64,000 nt of DNA, taken from the NCBI RefSeq assembly GCF_902809835.1, contig NZ_CADDWM010000014.1:558001-622000 (forward strand), given 5' to 3'. Made by a program: the position numbers and the translations under genes. Positions 17,906-26,086 of this stretch are shown piece by piece. Positions within the stretch are counted from its first letter, which is position 1. Every line of letters begins with the position of its first letter. The DNA comes from Agromyces sp. Marseille-P2726 (lineage in GTDB: Bacteria > Actinomycetota > Actinomycetes > Actinomycetales > Microbacteriaceae). The notes below the pieces were generated by a model. The model was not told the DNA's origin. It made no database searches and saw only the letters and a list, made by a program, of their open reading frames with translations.

Positions 17906-19750
17906 TCAGGCGCCGGCGACCGGCTGCGGTGCGGCCGAGGAGCCGGCCAGCGGCAGCGAGACGCGAACGGTGGCGCCACCGCCGGGCGTCTCGACCACGT
18001 CGACGGTGCCGTTGTGCGCCGCGACGATCGACGACACGATCGCGAGGCCGAGGCCCGACCCGCCGGTCTCGCGGGTGCGGGAGGTGTCGGCGCGCCAGAA
18101 GCGCTGGAAGATCTTCTCGCGGATCTGCGGCGCGATTCCCTCACCGTGGTCGATCACCTCGATCATCGCGCGCTCGGCGACGTCGTCGATCGAGACGCGG
18201 ATCTCGATGGGGCTGCCCTCGGAGGTGAATCGAATGGCGTTCGCCATCAGGTTGGTGATCACCTGCCGGATCTTGTTCTCTTCGGCGAGCACGACGGCGC
18301 GCCGCACGGGCGCCGTCACCGTCGCTCGGGTGGCCGGGACGTCGCCGACCGGCTCGCTCGCGACCGGTTCCGACGACACCTCGGCCGCCGCGACCCGCGT
18401 CTTCGTCGCTTTGGCCGTCTGTGCCCGTTTCGATCCGGATGCCGCGCCGCGCTGATTCGCGCCGCGTCGCCCGCCGCCCGACACCGCCGCCTCCCCACGC
18501 GGCCGGCGTCCGCGCATCCGCGCGAGCGTGGCACCGGCGAACGACATCGCGCCCGTCAGGGGACGCTCGGGTTCGAGTTCGACCTCCAGTTCGACGGGCG
18601 CCGTGATCGCGGCCTCCGCATCTCCGAGGTCTTCAGGGGCGATCACGGTGACGGTACGGCCCGGGTGCGCAGCGCGAGCGTCGAGTGCCGCGTCGCGGGC
18701 GAGCGGAACGAGGTCGACCTCGGTGAGTTCCAACGGCTTCGCCTCGTCGAGTCGGGCGAGCGCGAGCAGGTCCTCCACGAGGCCGCCCATGCGGATGGCC
18801 TCCTTCTCGATGCGTTCCATCGCCTGCGCGACCTCGTCGGGCGTCTGCAGGGCACCCATGCGATACAGCTCGGCGTAGCCGCGCACCGAGACGAGCGGCG
18901 TGCGCAACTCGTGGGAGGCGTCGCCGACGAAGCGGCGCATCTGCTCGATCGTGCGCGCGCGGTCGCGGAACGCCCGATCGATCCGGTTGAGCATCGTGTT
19001 GAGCGAGCGGTTGAGGCGGCCGACCTCGGTGTTCGGCGTGGCGCCGCCGAGGCGCTGCCCGAAGTCGCCGTCGGCGATGGCGGCCGCAGTTCGCTCCACC
19101 TCGCGCAGCGGGGTGAACGTGCTGGTCACGAGCATGCGCGTGAGCAGCGCACCGACGAGAACGACGCCGAGGCCGAACCCGAGGAAGATCGTGAGGTAGA
19201 CCGCGAGCAGCCGCTCGGTGTCCTTCGACGAGATCGCGATGATGATCGGTGCGTAGTTGCCCTGCTGGTCGGCCTGGATGAGGGCGCTGACCGCACGGAA
19301 CGAGGCCTGGCCGCTCCGGTCGTCGAGCGGATAGACGGTGTACCCGCCGTTGCTCGGCGCATTCGTCCACATCACGTCGTCGAGCGTCACCCTCTGCGGC
19401 ACGATCGGGACGGAATCGCGGTCGCGCCCGACCCAGTTGTGCCCGGTCAGGCGTCCGGTCGCCCGATCGTAGACGGCGACGAACACCTCGTCGGACGAGG
19501 CGAAGCCGAGGTCGCCGAGGTCGGTCTTCGCGTCGGGCTCATGACCGTCGTCCTCGAAGTACTTCGTGAGATCTCCACCGGCGATGGTGTCGAGCTTCGA
19601 CGCCATCTGGTCCTCGACGTACGATCGCAGCATCGCGGCCGTGCCGATGCCCGAGACGAGCAGGCCGAGGGTCAGCATCAGTACCGTCACACCCGTGATC
19701 TTGGTGCGCAGCGAGATGCGGTTCCACCGCTCGGAGATCGTCTGATGCAT
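17906..19750 (-). CDS. sensor histidine kinase, MprB/TcrY-like, with large insertion
   Basis: 614-residue membrane kinase. TM1 is near residues 16-38, an extracytoplasmic sensor region runs to about 175, TM2 is near 185-207, and HAMP follows. The DHp helix has the acceptor His near residue 277 in GDASHELRTPLVSV. Between the DHp and ATPase core lies an Ala/Arg/Gly-rich stretch (about residues 383-480) that looks disordered. After it come the N box (QVITNLMANAIRF), G1 (DHGEGIAP) and G2 (GGSGLGLAIV). It follows its response regulator by 31 bases. The stimulus is unknown; similar systems sense envelope stress. Confidence 0.93.
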   Translation of the reverse strand: MHQTISERWNRISLRTKITGVTVLMLTLGLLVSGIGTAAMLRSYVEDQMASKLDTIAGGDLTKYFEDDGHEPDAKTDLGDLGFASSDEVFVAVYDRATGRLTGHNWVGRDRDSVPIVPQRVTLDDVMWTNAPSNGGYTVYPLDDRSGQASFRAVSALIQADQQGNYAPIIIAISSKDTERLLAVYLTIFLGFGLGVVLVGALLTRMLVTSTFTPLREVERTAAAIADGDFGQRLGGATPNTEVGRLNRSLNTMLNRIDRAFRDRARTIEQMRRFVGDASHELRTPLVSVRGYAELYRMGALQTPDEVAQAMERIEKEAIRMGGLVEDLLALARLDEAKPLELTEVDLVPLARDAALDARAAHPGRTVTVIAPEDLGDAEAAITAPVELEVELEPERPLTGAMSFAGATLARMRGRRPRGEAAVSGGGRRGANQRGAASGSKRAQTAKATKTRVAAAEVSSEPVASEPVGDVPATRATVTAPVRRAVVLAEENKIRQVITNLMANAIRFTSEGSPIEIRVSIDDVAERAMIEVIDHGEGIAPQIREKIFQRFWRADTSRTRETGGSGLGLAIVSSIVAAHNGTVDVVETPGGGATVRVSLPLAGSSAAPQPVAGA

Positions 19751-19781
19751 CGCGAGCCGAGTCTAGGCGGCGCTGCCTGAG

Positions 19782-20474
19782 TCAGGGCTTGGAGGACTTC
19801 AGCATGTACCCGAATCCTCGCTTGGTCTGGATCAGCGGCTCGGTCGAGTGCTGGTCGAGCTTTCGTCGCAGGTACGAGATGTAACTCTCGACGATGCCGG
19901 CGTCGCCGTTGAAGTCGTACTCCCAGACGTGGTCGAGGATCTGCGCCTTCGACAGCACCCGATTGGGGTTCAGCATGAGGTAGCGGAGCAGCTTGAACTC
20001 GGTGGGGGAGAGTTCGACCGGCACCTCACCCACGAGCACCTCATGGGTGTCCTGGTCCATGGTGAGCTCGCCGGTACGGATGACGGCGTCCTCCTCGGCG
20101 TGCATCGTGCGACGCAGGATCGCCTTGATGCGCGCGACGATCTCGTCGAGGCTGAACGGCTTGGTGACGTAGTCATCGCCGCCCACCGTGAGGCCGGTGA
20201 TCTTGTCCTCCGTGTCGTCCTTCGCGGTGAGGAACAGGATGGGCGCGGTGTACCCGGCCGACCGGAGGCGCTTGGTCACACCGAATCCGTTCATGTCGGG
20301 CAGCATCACGTCGAGGATGATGAGGTCGGGCTCCTCTTCGAGCACGGCCGAGATGGTCTGGGCGCCGTTGCCGACGGCGCGTACGGCGAACCCCGCGAAG
20401 CGAAGGCTCGTCGTGAGGAGATCGCGAATGTTGGGCTCGTCGTCGACGATGAGAATGCGGGGTCCGTCACTCAT
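19782..20474 (-). CDS. OmpR-family response regulator
   Basis: 230 residues. The receiver domain (ILIVDDEPNIRDLL, phospho-Asp in LIILDVMLPDMNG, Thr in LFLTAKD, Lys in YVTKPFS) is joined to a winged-helix DNA-binding domain ending RGFGYMLK. First gene of a two-gene operon with the kinase at 17906. GATACT lies 6 bases before the ATG on the coding strand and may be a -10 for a leaderless mRNA. Confidence 0.94.
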   Translation of the reverse strand: MSDGPRILIVDDEPNIRDLLTTSLRFAGFAVRAVGNGAQTISAVLEEEPDLIILDVMLPDMNGFGVTKRLRSAGYTAPILFLTAKDDTEDKITGLTVGGDDYVTKPFSLDEIVARIKAILRRTMHAEEDAVIRTGELTMDQDTHEVLVGEVPVELSPTEFKLLRYLMLNPNRVLSKAQILDHVWEYDFNGDAGIVESYISYLRRKLDQHSTEPLIQTKRGFGYMLKSSKP

Positions 20475-20597
20475 GGGCCAAGTATCTGCGCGTTCGCTGG
20501 AACCCGCCTGTGAATACGTCGGCCTGTCGATGGGCGACGGCTCAGTGCGAGCGGTGCGCCGCCCGTGCCCCGAGCGAGGACGGATGCCGCGAGCCCG

Positions 20598-21287
20598 TCA
20601 GTCGCTCGAGATCCGGATGCAGCATCCGCCCGCTCCGGGGTCGAGGTCGACCCGGCATGCCTCGCCCGACCCACGCGCCGCACCCCGGACGAGCTCGACG
20701 TTCAGCTCGCAGACGAGGGACGGATGCTCCGCCGCGAGCCGATGGAACGGGCAGTTGCCCATGATCACGTCGGTGCCGTCGGCCCGCGGCTCGTACCCCT
20801 GGACCTCGAGCGCCCTTGCAAGGCTCGGCGACTCGCGGCCGAGGCGCTCACCGGTCTGCCCCGCCACCCGGCGAACCGCCTCACGAGCGGGTTCGCCGGT
20901 CTCGTGCGACTCCTCGATCGCGGTGGCGAGCACCTCGCCCGCCAGACGGTACTGCCGGTCGGGCACCGAGACGGCGAACTCGTCGTCGGCGCGGCGATAG
21001 AGCTTCGCGGGTCGTCCGGCACCGGGGCCGGTGCGTCCGCTCAGGCGTCGCGACTCCGTGACGAGCAGTCCGTCGGTGGCGAGGCGCTCGAGGTGGAAGG
21101 CGGCGGTGCTGCGCGACAGGTCGCACTCGGCGGCGACGGCATCGCGGCTCATCGGCTCCGTGCCGCGGGCCACGACGTCGTACACCCGGCGCCGCACGGG
21201 GTCTCCGAGGGCGAGCAGACGGGACAGCGTGGCCTGCTGCGGGCCGCCCGCCGAGTCAGGCGGACGGACTTCCTCGACTTCGTCCAT
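20598..21287 (-). CDS. SufR-like HTH regulator with C-terminal cysteines
   Basis: 229 residues, COG2345 type. A winged helix (LGDPVRRRVYDVV ... CDLSRSTAAFHLERL) is followed by the wing RTGPGAGRPAKLYRR, a helical middle region, and a C-terminal half with cysteines at positions that bind an Fe-S cluster in SufR: NCPFHRLAAEHP, SLVCELN, EACRV and GCCIRI. SufR proteins sense Fe-S status, iron or nitric oxide. It is divergent from folE, and a TCAAG-N4-CTTGA dyad overlaps the folE promoter. The ligand and the regulated genes are inferred. A paralogue is encoded at 40635-41267. Confidence 0.85.
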   Translation of the reverse strand: MDEVEEVRPPDSAGGPQQATLSRLLALGDPVRRRVYDVVARGTEPMSRDAVAAECDLSRSTAAFHLERLATDGLLVTESRRLSGRTGPGAGRPAKLYRRADDEFAVSVPDRQYRLAGEVLATAIEESHETGEPAREAVRRVAGQTGERLGRESPSLARALEVQGYEPRADGTDVIMGNCPFHRLAAEHPSLVCELNVELVRGAARGSGEACRVDLDPGAGGCCIRISSD

Positions 21288-21308
21288 GAGTTCAGTGTAC
21301 TTCTAAAA

Positions 21309-21322
21309 TCAAGATTCCTTGA
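21309..21322. promoter_or_regulatory. operator-like dyad on the folE promoter
   Basis: TCAAG (21309-21313), ATTC, CTTGA (21318-21322): a perfect 5-bp inverted repeat in the 88-base divergent region, overlapping the folE -35. Likely binding site of the adjacent SufR-like protein. Confidence 0.45.
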
Positions 21323-21347
21323 CATAAGAACGAGTGCGATCTAGCCT
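21319..21347 (+). promoter_or_regulatory. folE operon promoter
   Basis: Consensus TTGACA (21319-21324) and TAGCCT (21342-21347) with a 17-base spacer. Transcription would begin near 21354, about 22 bases before the folE ATG, which has GGAGG upstream. Confidence 0.7.
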
Positions 21348-21375
21348 CAGGACTAAGGAACACGGAGGACCGCTC

Positions 21376-22020
21376 ATGACCATGGCAGAGCACGTCGTGA
21401 AACCGACCGGTGCCGCCCTGCACGCCATCGGCGGGAGCGACGGCATCGTGCTCGAACGCGTCGAGGCGGCGGTCGCCGAGCTGCTCGGGGCCCTCGGTCG
21501 AGACGTCACCGCGCCCCATCTGTCCGACACCCCACGCCGCGTCGCCGAGAGCTTCATCGAGATGCTTACGCCAGGCGAGTTCTCACTCACGACGTTCCCC
21601 GACGAGTGCGAATCCGACGGCCTGGTGCTCGTCAGCGACATCCCGTTCCACTCCTTGTGCGCCCACCACCTGCTGCCGTTCCGCGGGGTGGCCCACATCG
21701 GGTACCTGCCCGGCGACCGCATCGTCGGCCTGTCCAAGCTGGCCCGAGCGCTCGACTACTTCGCGCGCGACCTGCAGGTGCAGGAGCGGCTGACCACCCA
21801 GGTCGCCGACTGGCTCGACGATCGGCTGGCGCCGCGGGGCGTCGGCGTGGTGCTGGAGGCCGAGCATCTGTGCATGTCGCTGCGCGGTGTCCGGGCATCG
21901 GGGTCCCGAACGGTGACCACCGCCCTGCGCGGTGAGCTTCGCGACGACCCCGAGGCGCGTCGCGAGTTCTTGGATCGCACCGGCGTCACCGGTGCGGGTG
22001 CTTCCCGACGGGGAGCCTGA
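21376..22020 (+). CDS. folE: GTP cyclohydrolase I
   Basis: Converts GTP to 7,8-dihydroneopterin triphosphate, the first step to folate and other pterins. The 214-residue protein has the zinc ligands Cys and His in HSLCAHHLLPF and the second Cys in HLCMSLRGV, plus the GTP-binding segment SKLARALDYFA. The ATG at 21376 follows CGGAGGACC. It is first in a run with a ferredoxin reductase, folP2-like and RibD-like genes. This is not the usual ftsH-folE-folP-folB-folK cluster, so it may be a second folE. Confidence 0.95.
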   Translation: MTMAEHVVKPTGAALHAIGGSDGIVLERVEAAVAELLGALGRDVTAPHLSDTPRRVAESFIEMLTPGEFSLTTFPDECESDGLVLVSDIPFHSLCAHHLLPFRGVAHIGYLPGDRIVGLSKLARALDYFARDLQVQERLTTQVADWLDDRLAPRGVGVVLEAEHLCMSLRGVRASGSRTVTTALRGELRDDPEARREFLDRTGVTGAGASRRGA

Positions 22021-22036
22021 CAACGAAGGAGGAGCC

Positions 22037-23311
22037 GTGGGTGCCGCAGAGCAGGGGCGCGACGAGCGCGTGGTGATCATCGGGGGAGGCCTGGCGGGCG
22101 CGAAGGCCGCCGAGCATCTTCGCGAGGCCGGGTTCACCGGCTCGGTGCGCATCGTGGCCGGCGAGGCGCACAGTCCCTACATCCGGCCGCCCCTCTCGAA
22201 GGAGTACCTCAACCGAAGCGCCGGCCGCGAGAGCGTCTTCGTGCACGAGCCGCGCTGGTACGACGAGCACGGCATCGTCGTGTCCCAAGGCGTCCGCGCC
22301 ACCACCATCGATCCGGCGGCGCACACGGCCGAACTCGATTCCGGCGAAACCGTCCACTGGGATCGATTGCTGCTCGCAACCGGCGCGAGTTCGCGACGCC
22401 TCCGCATCCCGGGTGCGGATGCCGAGGGCGTCCTCTACCTGCGCACGCTGGAGGACAGCGAGCGCCTGCACGACCAGATCGCCGACGGCACCAAGCGGGT
22501 CGTCATCGTCGGCTCCGGCTGGATCGGACTCGAGGTCGCCGCCGCAGCACGTGGGTATGGCAACGAGGTGACGGTGCTGGGCCTCGAGCAGGTGCCGCTC
22601 GAGACGGTGCTCGGTGCGCAGCTGGGCGACGTGTTCGGCGCGGCCCACCGCGAACGGGGCGTTCGGTTCCGACTGCCGGCCGGGGTCTCCTCCTTCGAGG
22701 TGCGCGACGGGCGCGTGACCGGCGTCGTGAGCGAGGATGAGACGCTCCCCGCCGACGTCGTCGTCGTGGGCATCGGCGCCGCACCGAACACCGCGTTGGC
22801 CGAGGCAGCCGGGCTCGAGATCGACAACGGCATCGTGACGGATGCCTCGCTGCGCACGAGCGTCGCAGACATCTACGCCGCGGGCGACGTCGCCAACGCG
22901 TTCCACCCGGTGCTCGGGCGCCACCTTCGCAACGAGCACTGGGCCAATGCGCTGAACGGCGGACGCGTCGCCGGACGCGTGCTCGCGGGCCAGGACGCGG
23001 TCTTCGACGACGTTCCCTACTTCTACACCGACCAGTACGACATCGGCATGGAGTACGCCGGGTACCCGCCACTCACGGCCGACGCGCGGGTCGTCGTGCG
23101 CGGCGACCTCTCGACGCGCGAGTTCATCGCGTTCTGGCAGGCCGACGACGGGCGCGTCGTCGCGGGCATGAATGTGAACATCTGGGACGTGAGCGACGAC
23201 ATCCAGGCGCTGATCCGCTCGGAGCGCCCCGTCGACCCGCAGCGGCTCGCCGACCCCGAGGTGCCGATCACGGAGCTGGCCGACGCAGCGGATCCGGCGC
23301 GTACGACGTGA
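22037..23311 (+). CDS. FAD/NAD(P)H-dependent ferredoxin-type reductase
   Basis: 424 residues with two Rossmann folds: FAD motif VVIIGGGLAGAKAAEHL near the start, NAD(P)-binding motif VVIVGSGWIGLEVAAAA near residue 155, and the second FAD contact DIYAAGDVA near residue 275. The C-terminal domain is that of ferredoxin/rubredoxin/putidaredoxin reductases. The GTG start at 22037 is set by AAGGAGGAG just upstream. It lies 16 bases after folE and is followed by the folP2-like gene. No ferredoxin or P450 gene is adjacent, so its electron acceptor is unknown. Confidence 0.92.
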   Translation: MGAAEQGRDERVVIIGGGLAGAKAAEHLREAGFTGSVRIVAGEAHSPYIRPPLSKEYLNRSAGRESVFVHEPRWYDEHGIVVSQGVRATTIDPAAHTAELDSGETVHWDRLLLATGASSRRLRIPGADAEGVLYLRTLEDSERLHDQIADGTKRVVIVGSGWIGLEVAAAARGYGNEVTVLGLEQVPLETVLGAQLGDVFGAAHRERGVRFRLPAGVSSFEVRDGRVTGVVSEDETLPADVVVVGIGAAPNTALAEAAGLEIDNGIVTDASLRTSVADIYAAGDVANAFHPVLGRHLRNEHWANALNGGRVAGRVLAGQDAVFDDVPYFYTDQYDIGMEYAGYPPLTADARVVVRGDLSTREFIAFWQADDGRVVAGMNVNIWDVSDDIQALIRSERPVDPQRLADPEVPITELADAADPARTT

Positions 23312-23367
23312 CGGTGCTCGGCGCCGCTGCGGCATCCGTCACGTCCGTGACCGGGCACGATAGGAGG

Positions 23368-24243
23368 ATGGAAGCAGCCCGGTCGATGGTGCGCGTGATC
23401 GGCGGCCGCCGGTTCGACTTCGCTCGCGAGGTCGCCGTGATGGCGATCGTGAATCGCACGCCCGACTCGTTCTACGACCGTGGCGCGACGTTCGGGCTCG
23501 ATGCCGCGGTGGCCACGGCCAGGGCGGCGGTCGCCGACGGTGCCGACATGGTCGACGTCGGCGGAGTGAAGTTCGCTCCCGGACCGGCGCTCGCCGTCGA
23601 CGACGAGATCGATCGAGTGGTGCCGGTCGTGCGCGCACTCCGCGGTGCCGAGACGGTGATCTCGGTCGACACCTTCCAGCCCGCCGTGGCCCGGGCCGCG
23701 ATCCGCGCGGGTGCCCACGTCATCAACGACACCACCGCGTTGCACGACCCCGACCTGGCGCGCGTGGTCGCCGACAGCGATGCGACGATCGTCATCGCGC
23801 ACTCGCTCGCGAAGCCCCGCACGCCGTTGCCGTCTCCGTCGTATGACGCCGACGTCGTGAGGGAGGTCGTCGACCTCCTGCGGCGCCGGGTCGACCAGGC
23901 CATCGAGCTCGGCGTGCCGAGCGAGCGCATCATCGTGGACCCCGGCCACGACCTCAACAAGAACACCGTCCACTCGCTCGAGCTCACCCGTCGACTGGGG
24001 GAGGTCATCGAGCTCGGATTCCCCACCCTCGTCGCCCTGTCGAACAAGGACTTCATCGGCGAGAGCCTCGGGCGAGGGCGCGACGAGCGCGTCGAGGGGT
24101 CGATCGCGGCCGCCGTGTACTGCGTCACCAAGGGGGCGCGCCTCGTGCGCGTGCACAACGTTCGCGAAACGGTCGACGCGATGCGCATGGTCGCCGCGAT
24201 CGAGGGATGGCGCCGACCGGTCTTCCTGGAGCACAACCGATGA
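23368..24243 (+). CDS. folP2: dihydropteroate synthase-like protein, FolP2 type
   Basis: 291 residues with the DHPS TIM-barrel pattern, but in its divergent form: MAIVNRTPDSFYDRGATF replaces the usual NVTPDSFSDGG loop, followed by VDVGGVKFAPG, SVDTFQ, INDTTAL, DPGHDLNKN and LSNKDFIGE. These are the signatures I recall for mycobacterial FolP2, whose DHPS activity is doubtful. The start is uncertain: ATG 23368 (CACGAT 6 bases upstream, leaderless-like) is preferred, while GTG 23308 would overlap the previous stop. The stop overlaps the next start (ATGA). Confidence 0.85.
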   Translation: MEAARSMVRVIGGRRFDFAREVAVMAIVNRTPDSFYDRGATFGLDAAVATARAAVADGADMVDVGGVKFAPGPALAVDDEIDRVVPVVRALRGAETVISVDTFQPAVARAAIRAGAHVINDTTALHDPDLARVVADSDATIVIAHSLAKPRTPLPSPSYDADVVREVVDLLRRRVDQAIELGVPSERIIVDPGHDLNKNTVHSLELTRRLGEVIELGFPTLVALSNKDFIGESLGRGRDERVEGSIAAAVYCVTKGARLVRVHNVRETVDAMRMVAAIEGWRRPVFLEHNR

Positions 24244-24953
24244 TCTCCGTCAGCCGCGACGAGCTCCTCGCGGCGTACGATCTCGGCGACCGGGCGACGC
24301 CCCGCGTCCGCATGAACTTCGTGATGAGCCTCGACGGCGCGGTGACGATCGATGGTCGCAGCGGCGGACTCGGCGACGAGAACGACCGGCTCGCCATGCA
24401 GGTGCTGCGCACGCTCGCGGACGTCGTGCTCGTCGGTGCCGGAACGGTGCGCGTCGAGGGCTACGGCGGCGTTCGCGTCGGTGAAGCGGATGCCGCGTGG
24501 CGCGAGTCGAACGGCATGGCCGCCCAGCCCCGCATCGCCGTGGTGTCATCGCGGCTCGACCTCGCCCCGTCGCATCCGTTCTTCACCGAGGCCCTGGAGC
24601 CGCCGATCCTGATCACCCACGGCACTGCGCCCGCCGACCGGGTCGAGGCCCTCGCCGAGGTCGCCGACGTGCGGATCTGCGGCGACGACGAGGTCGACCC
24701 GGCGGCGATGGTCGACGCGCTCGCGGCCGCGGGCCTGCCACAGGTGCTCTGCGAGGGCGGCCCGCACCTGTTCGGGTCGCTCATCGAGGCCGACGTCGTC
24801 GACGAGCTGTGTCTCAGCCTCAGCCCCGTGCTCGTGGCCGGTGACGCGGGGCGCATCGCACGAGGCGCCCCCGAGGCGGCCCACCGCATGCGCCTCGTGC
24901 ACGCGATCCCCGCCGGCGACCTGCTGCTGTTGCGCTACGCCAGGGACCGGTAG
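24240..24953 (+). CDS. RibD C-terminal domain (pyrimidine/DHFR-like) reductase
   Basis: 237 residues of the RibD_C family, the NADPH-dependent reductase fold shared with dihydrofolate reductase: RVRMNFVMSLDGAVTIDG, LADVVLVGAGTVRVEGYGG and VLCEGGPHLFGSLI. No deaminase domain is fused, so it is not a complete RibD. In the context of folE and folP2 it may reduce a pterin or a folate intermediate; this is inference. It overlaps the folP2-like stop by 4 bases, and its 3' end overlaps the convergent iron-transport ATPase gene by 19 bases. Confidence 0.85.
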   Translation: MISVSRDELLAAYDLGDRATPRVRMNFVMSLDGAVTIDGRSGGLGDENDRLAMQVLRTLADVVLVGAGTVRVEGYGGVRVGEADAAWRESNGMAAQPRIAVVSSRLDLAPSHPFFTEALEPPILITHGTAPADRVEALAEVADVRICGDDEVDPAAMVDALAAAGLPQVLCEGGPHLFGSLIEADVVDELCLSLSPVLVAGDAGRIARGAPEAAHRMRLVHAIPAGDLLLLRYARDR

Positions 24954-26086
24954 GCGAGGACCCGACCTGTCGCCCGCACCTCGACGCGGGCGCCCGCCGG
25001 CAGCAGGCCCGCCGCGGTCACCCGAGCCTGCAGGCGCAGGTCGCCCGAGACCAGTTCGAGCATCGCGTCGTGCCCGGTGTAGTCGACGTCGGCGACGATC
25101 GCCTCGAGTCCGGTGCCGGGGCGACGTCGATCCCCGTCGCGGTCAGCGGCGCCGCGGTCGGCGGCGTCGCGGTCGAGCGGCGTCACGGCGAGCTCCTCCG
25201 GTCGGATGAGCACCTGCACGGATGCCCCGTCGACGGCGGCCTCGGCGGCCGAGGCGGTGGCCCCGTCATCGGGTACCCAGTCAGCGGGAAGTCGGCCCAG
25301 GGCGCAGGCGACCTCGCCGGCGTGCCACGTGCCCGGGAGGAACACTGCGTCGCCGACGAACCCGGCGACCCACGCGGTCGACGGCCGCTGATACACCTGC
25401 TCGGGCGTGTCGAGCTGCAGCACCCGGCCGTCTCGCATGACCGCCACACGGTCGGCGATTGAGAGCGCCTCGGCCTGATCATGCGTGACCAGGATGCCGG
25501 TGACGCCGGCTTCCCGGAGGAGCTCGCGCACCGAGCCGCGCAGCTCGGCGCGCAGGATCGGGTCGAGCGCTCCGAACGGCTCGTCGAGGAGCACCACGTC
25601 GGGCGAGGAGGCGAGGGCGCGTGCCAGCGCCACGCGCTGCGCCTGGCCGCCCGAGAGCTGCGCGGGGAGCCGATCGCCGAACGCGGAGAGGCCGATGAGG
25701 TCGAGGAGGCGGCCCACCTCCGCCGCCTTCGCCGCCCGCCGGGCGTTCCTCGCCGACCCCCGCGCCGAGGGGAGGCCGAATGCGATGTTCTCGGCGACCG
25801 AGAGGTGGGGGAACAGCGCCGCGTCCTGGGGCACCCAGCCGATGCGGCGCTTCTCGGGCGCGAGGTGGATCCCGTGCGTGGTCACCATGCGCTGCCCGAT
25901 GCGGACCTCGCCGTGGCGGGCGCGAACGAGGCCGGCGATCGTGCGCAGCAGGGTCGTCTTCCCACATCCGCTCGGCCCGACGATCGCGAGCAGCGCGCCG
26001 TCGGGCACCTCGAGGTCGACGGCGTGCAGCACGTCCTCCGCGTCCTCGTAGCCGACGGTGAGCGCGTGCACCTCGAGCCGGCTCAC
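24935..26086 (-). CDS. ferric iron ABC transporter ATPase
   Basis: 383-residue ATPase of the FbpC type: Walker A GPSGCGKTT, signature LSGGQAQRVALARA, Walker B VVLLDEPFGALD, His loop LVTHDQAEAL, and a C-terminal regulatory domain with VLIRPEELAV. An acidic-basic insertion (DRDAADRGAADRDGDRRR) interrupts that domain. The GTG at 26086 overlaps the permease stop by 4 bases (GTGA). Last gene of a three-gene iron importer operon controlled by the IdeR box at 28775. Confidence 0.93.
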   Translation of the reverse strand: MSRLEVHALTVGYEDAEDVLHAVDLEVPDGALLAIVGPSGCGKTTLLRTIAGLVRARHGEVRIGQRMVTTHGIHLAPEKRRIGWVPQDAALFPHLSVAENIAFGLPSARGSARNARRAAKAAEVGRLLDLIGLSAFGDRLPAQLSGGQAQRVALARALASSPDVVLLDEPFGALDPILRAELRGSVRELLREAGVTGILVTHDQAEALSIADRVAVMRDGRVLQLDTPEQVYQRPSTAWVAGFVGDAVFLPGTWHAGEVACALGRLPADWVPDDGATASAAEAAVDGASVQVLIRPEELAVTPLDRDAADRGAADRDGDRRRPGTGLEAIVADVDYTGHDAMLELVSGDLRLQARVTAAGLLPAGARVEVRATGRVLAYRSLA

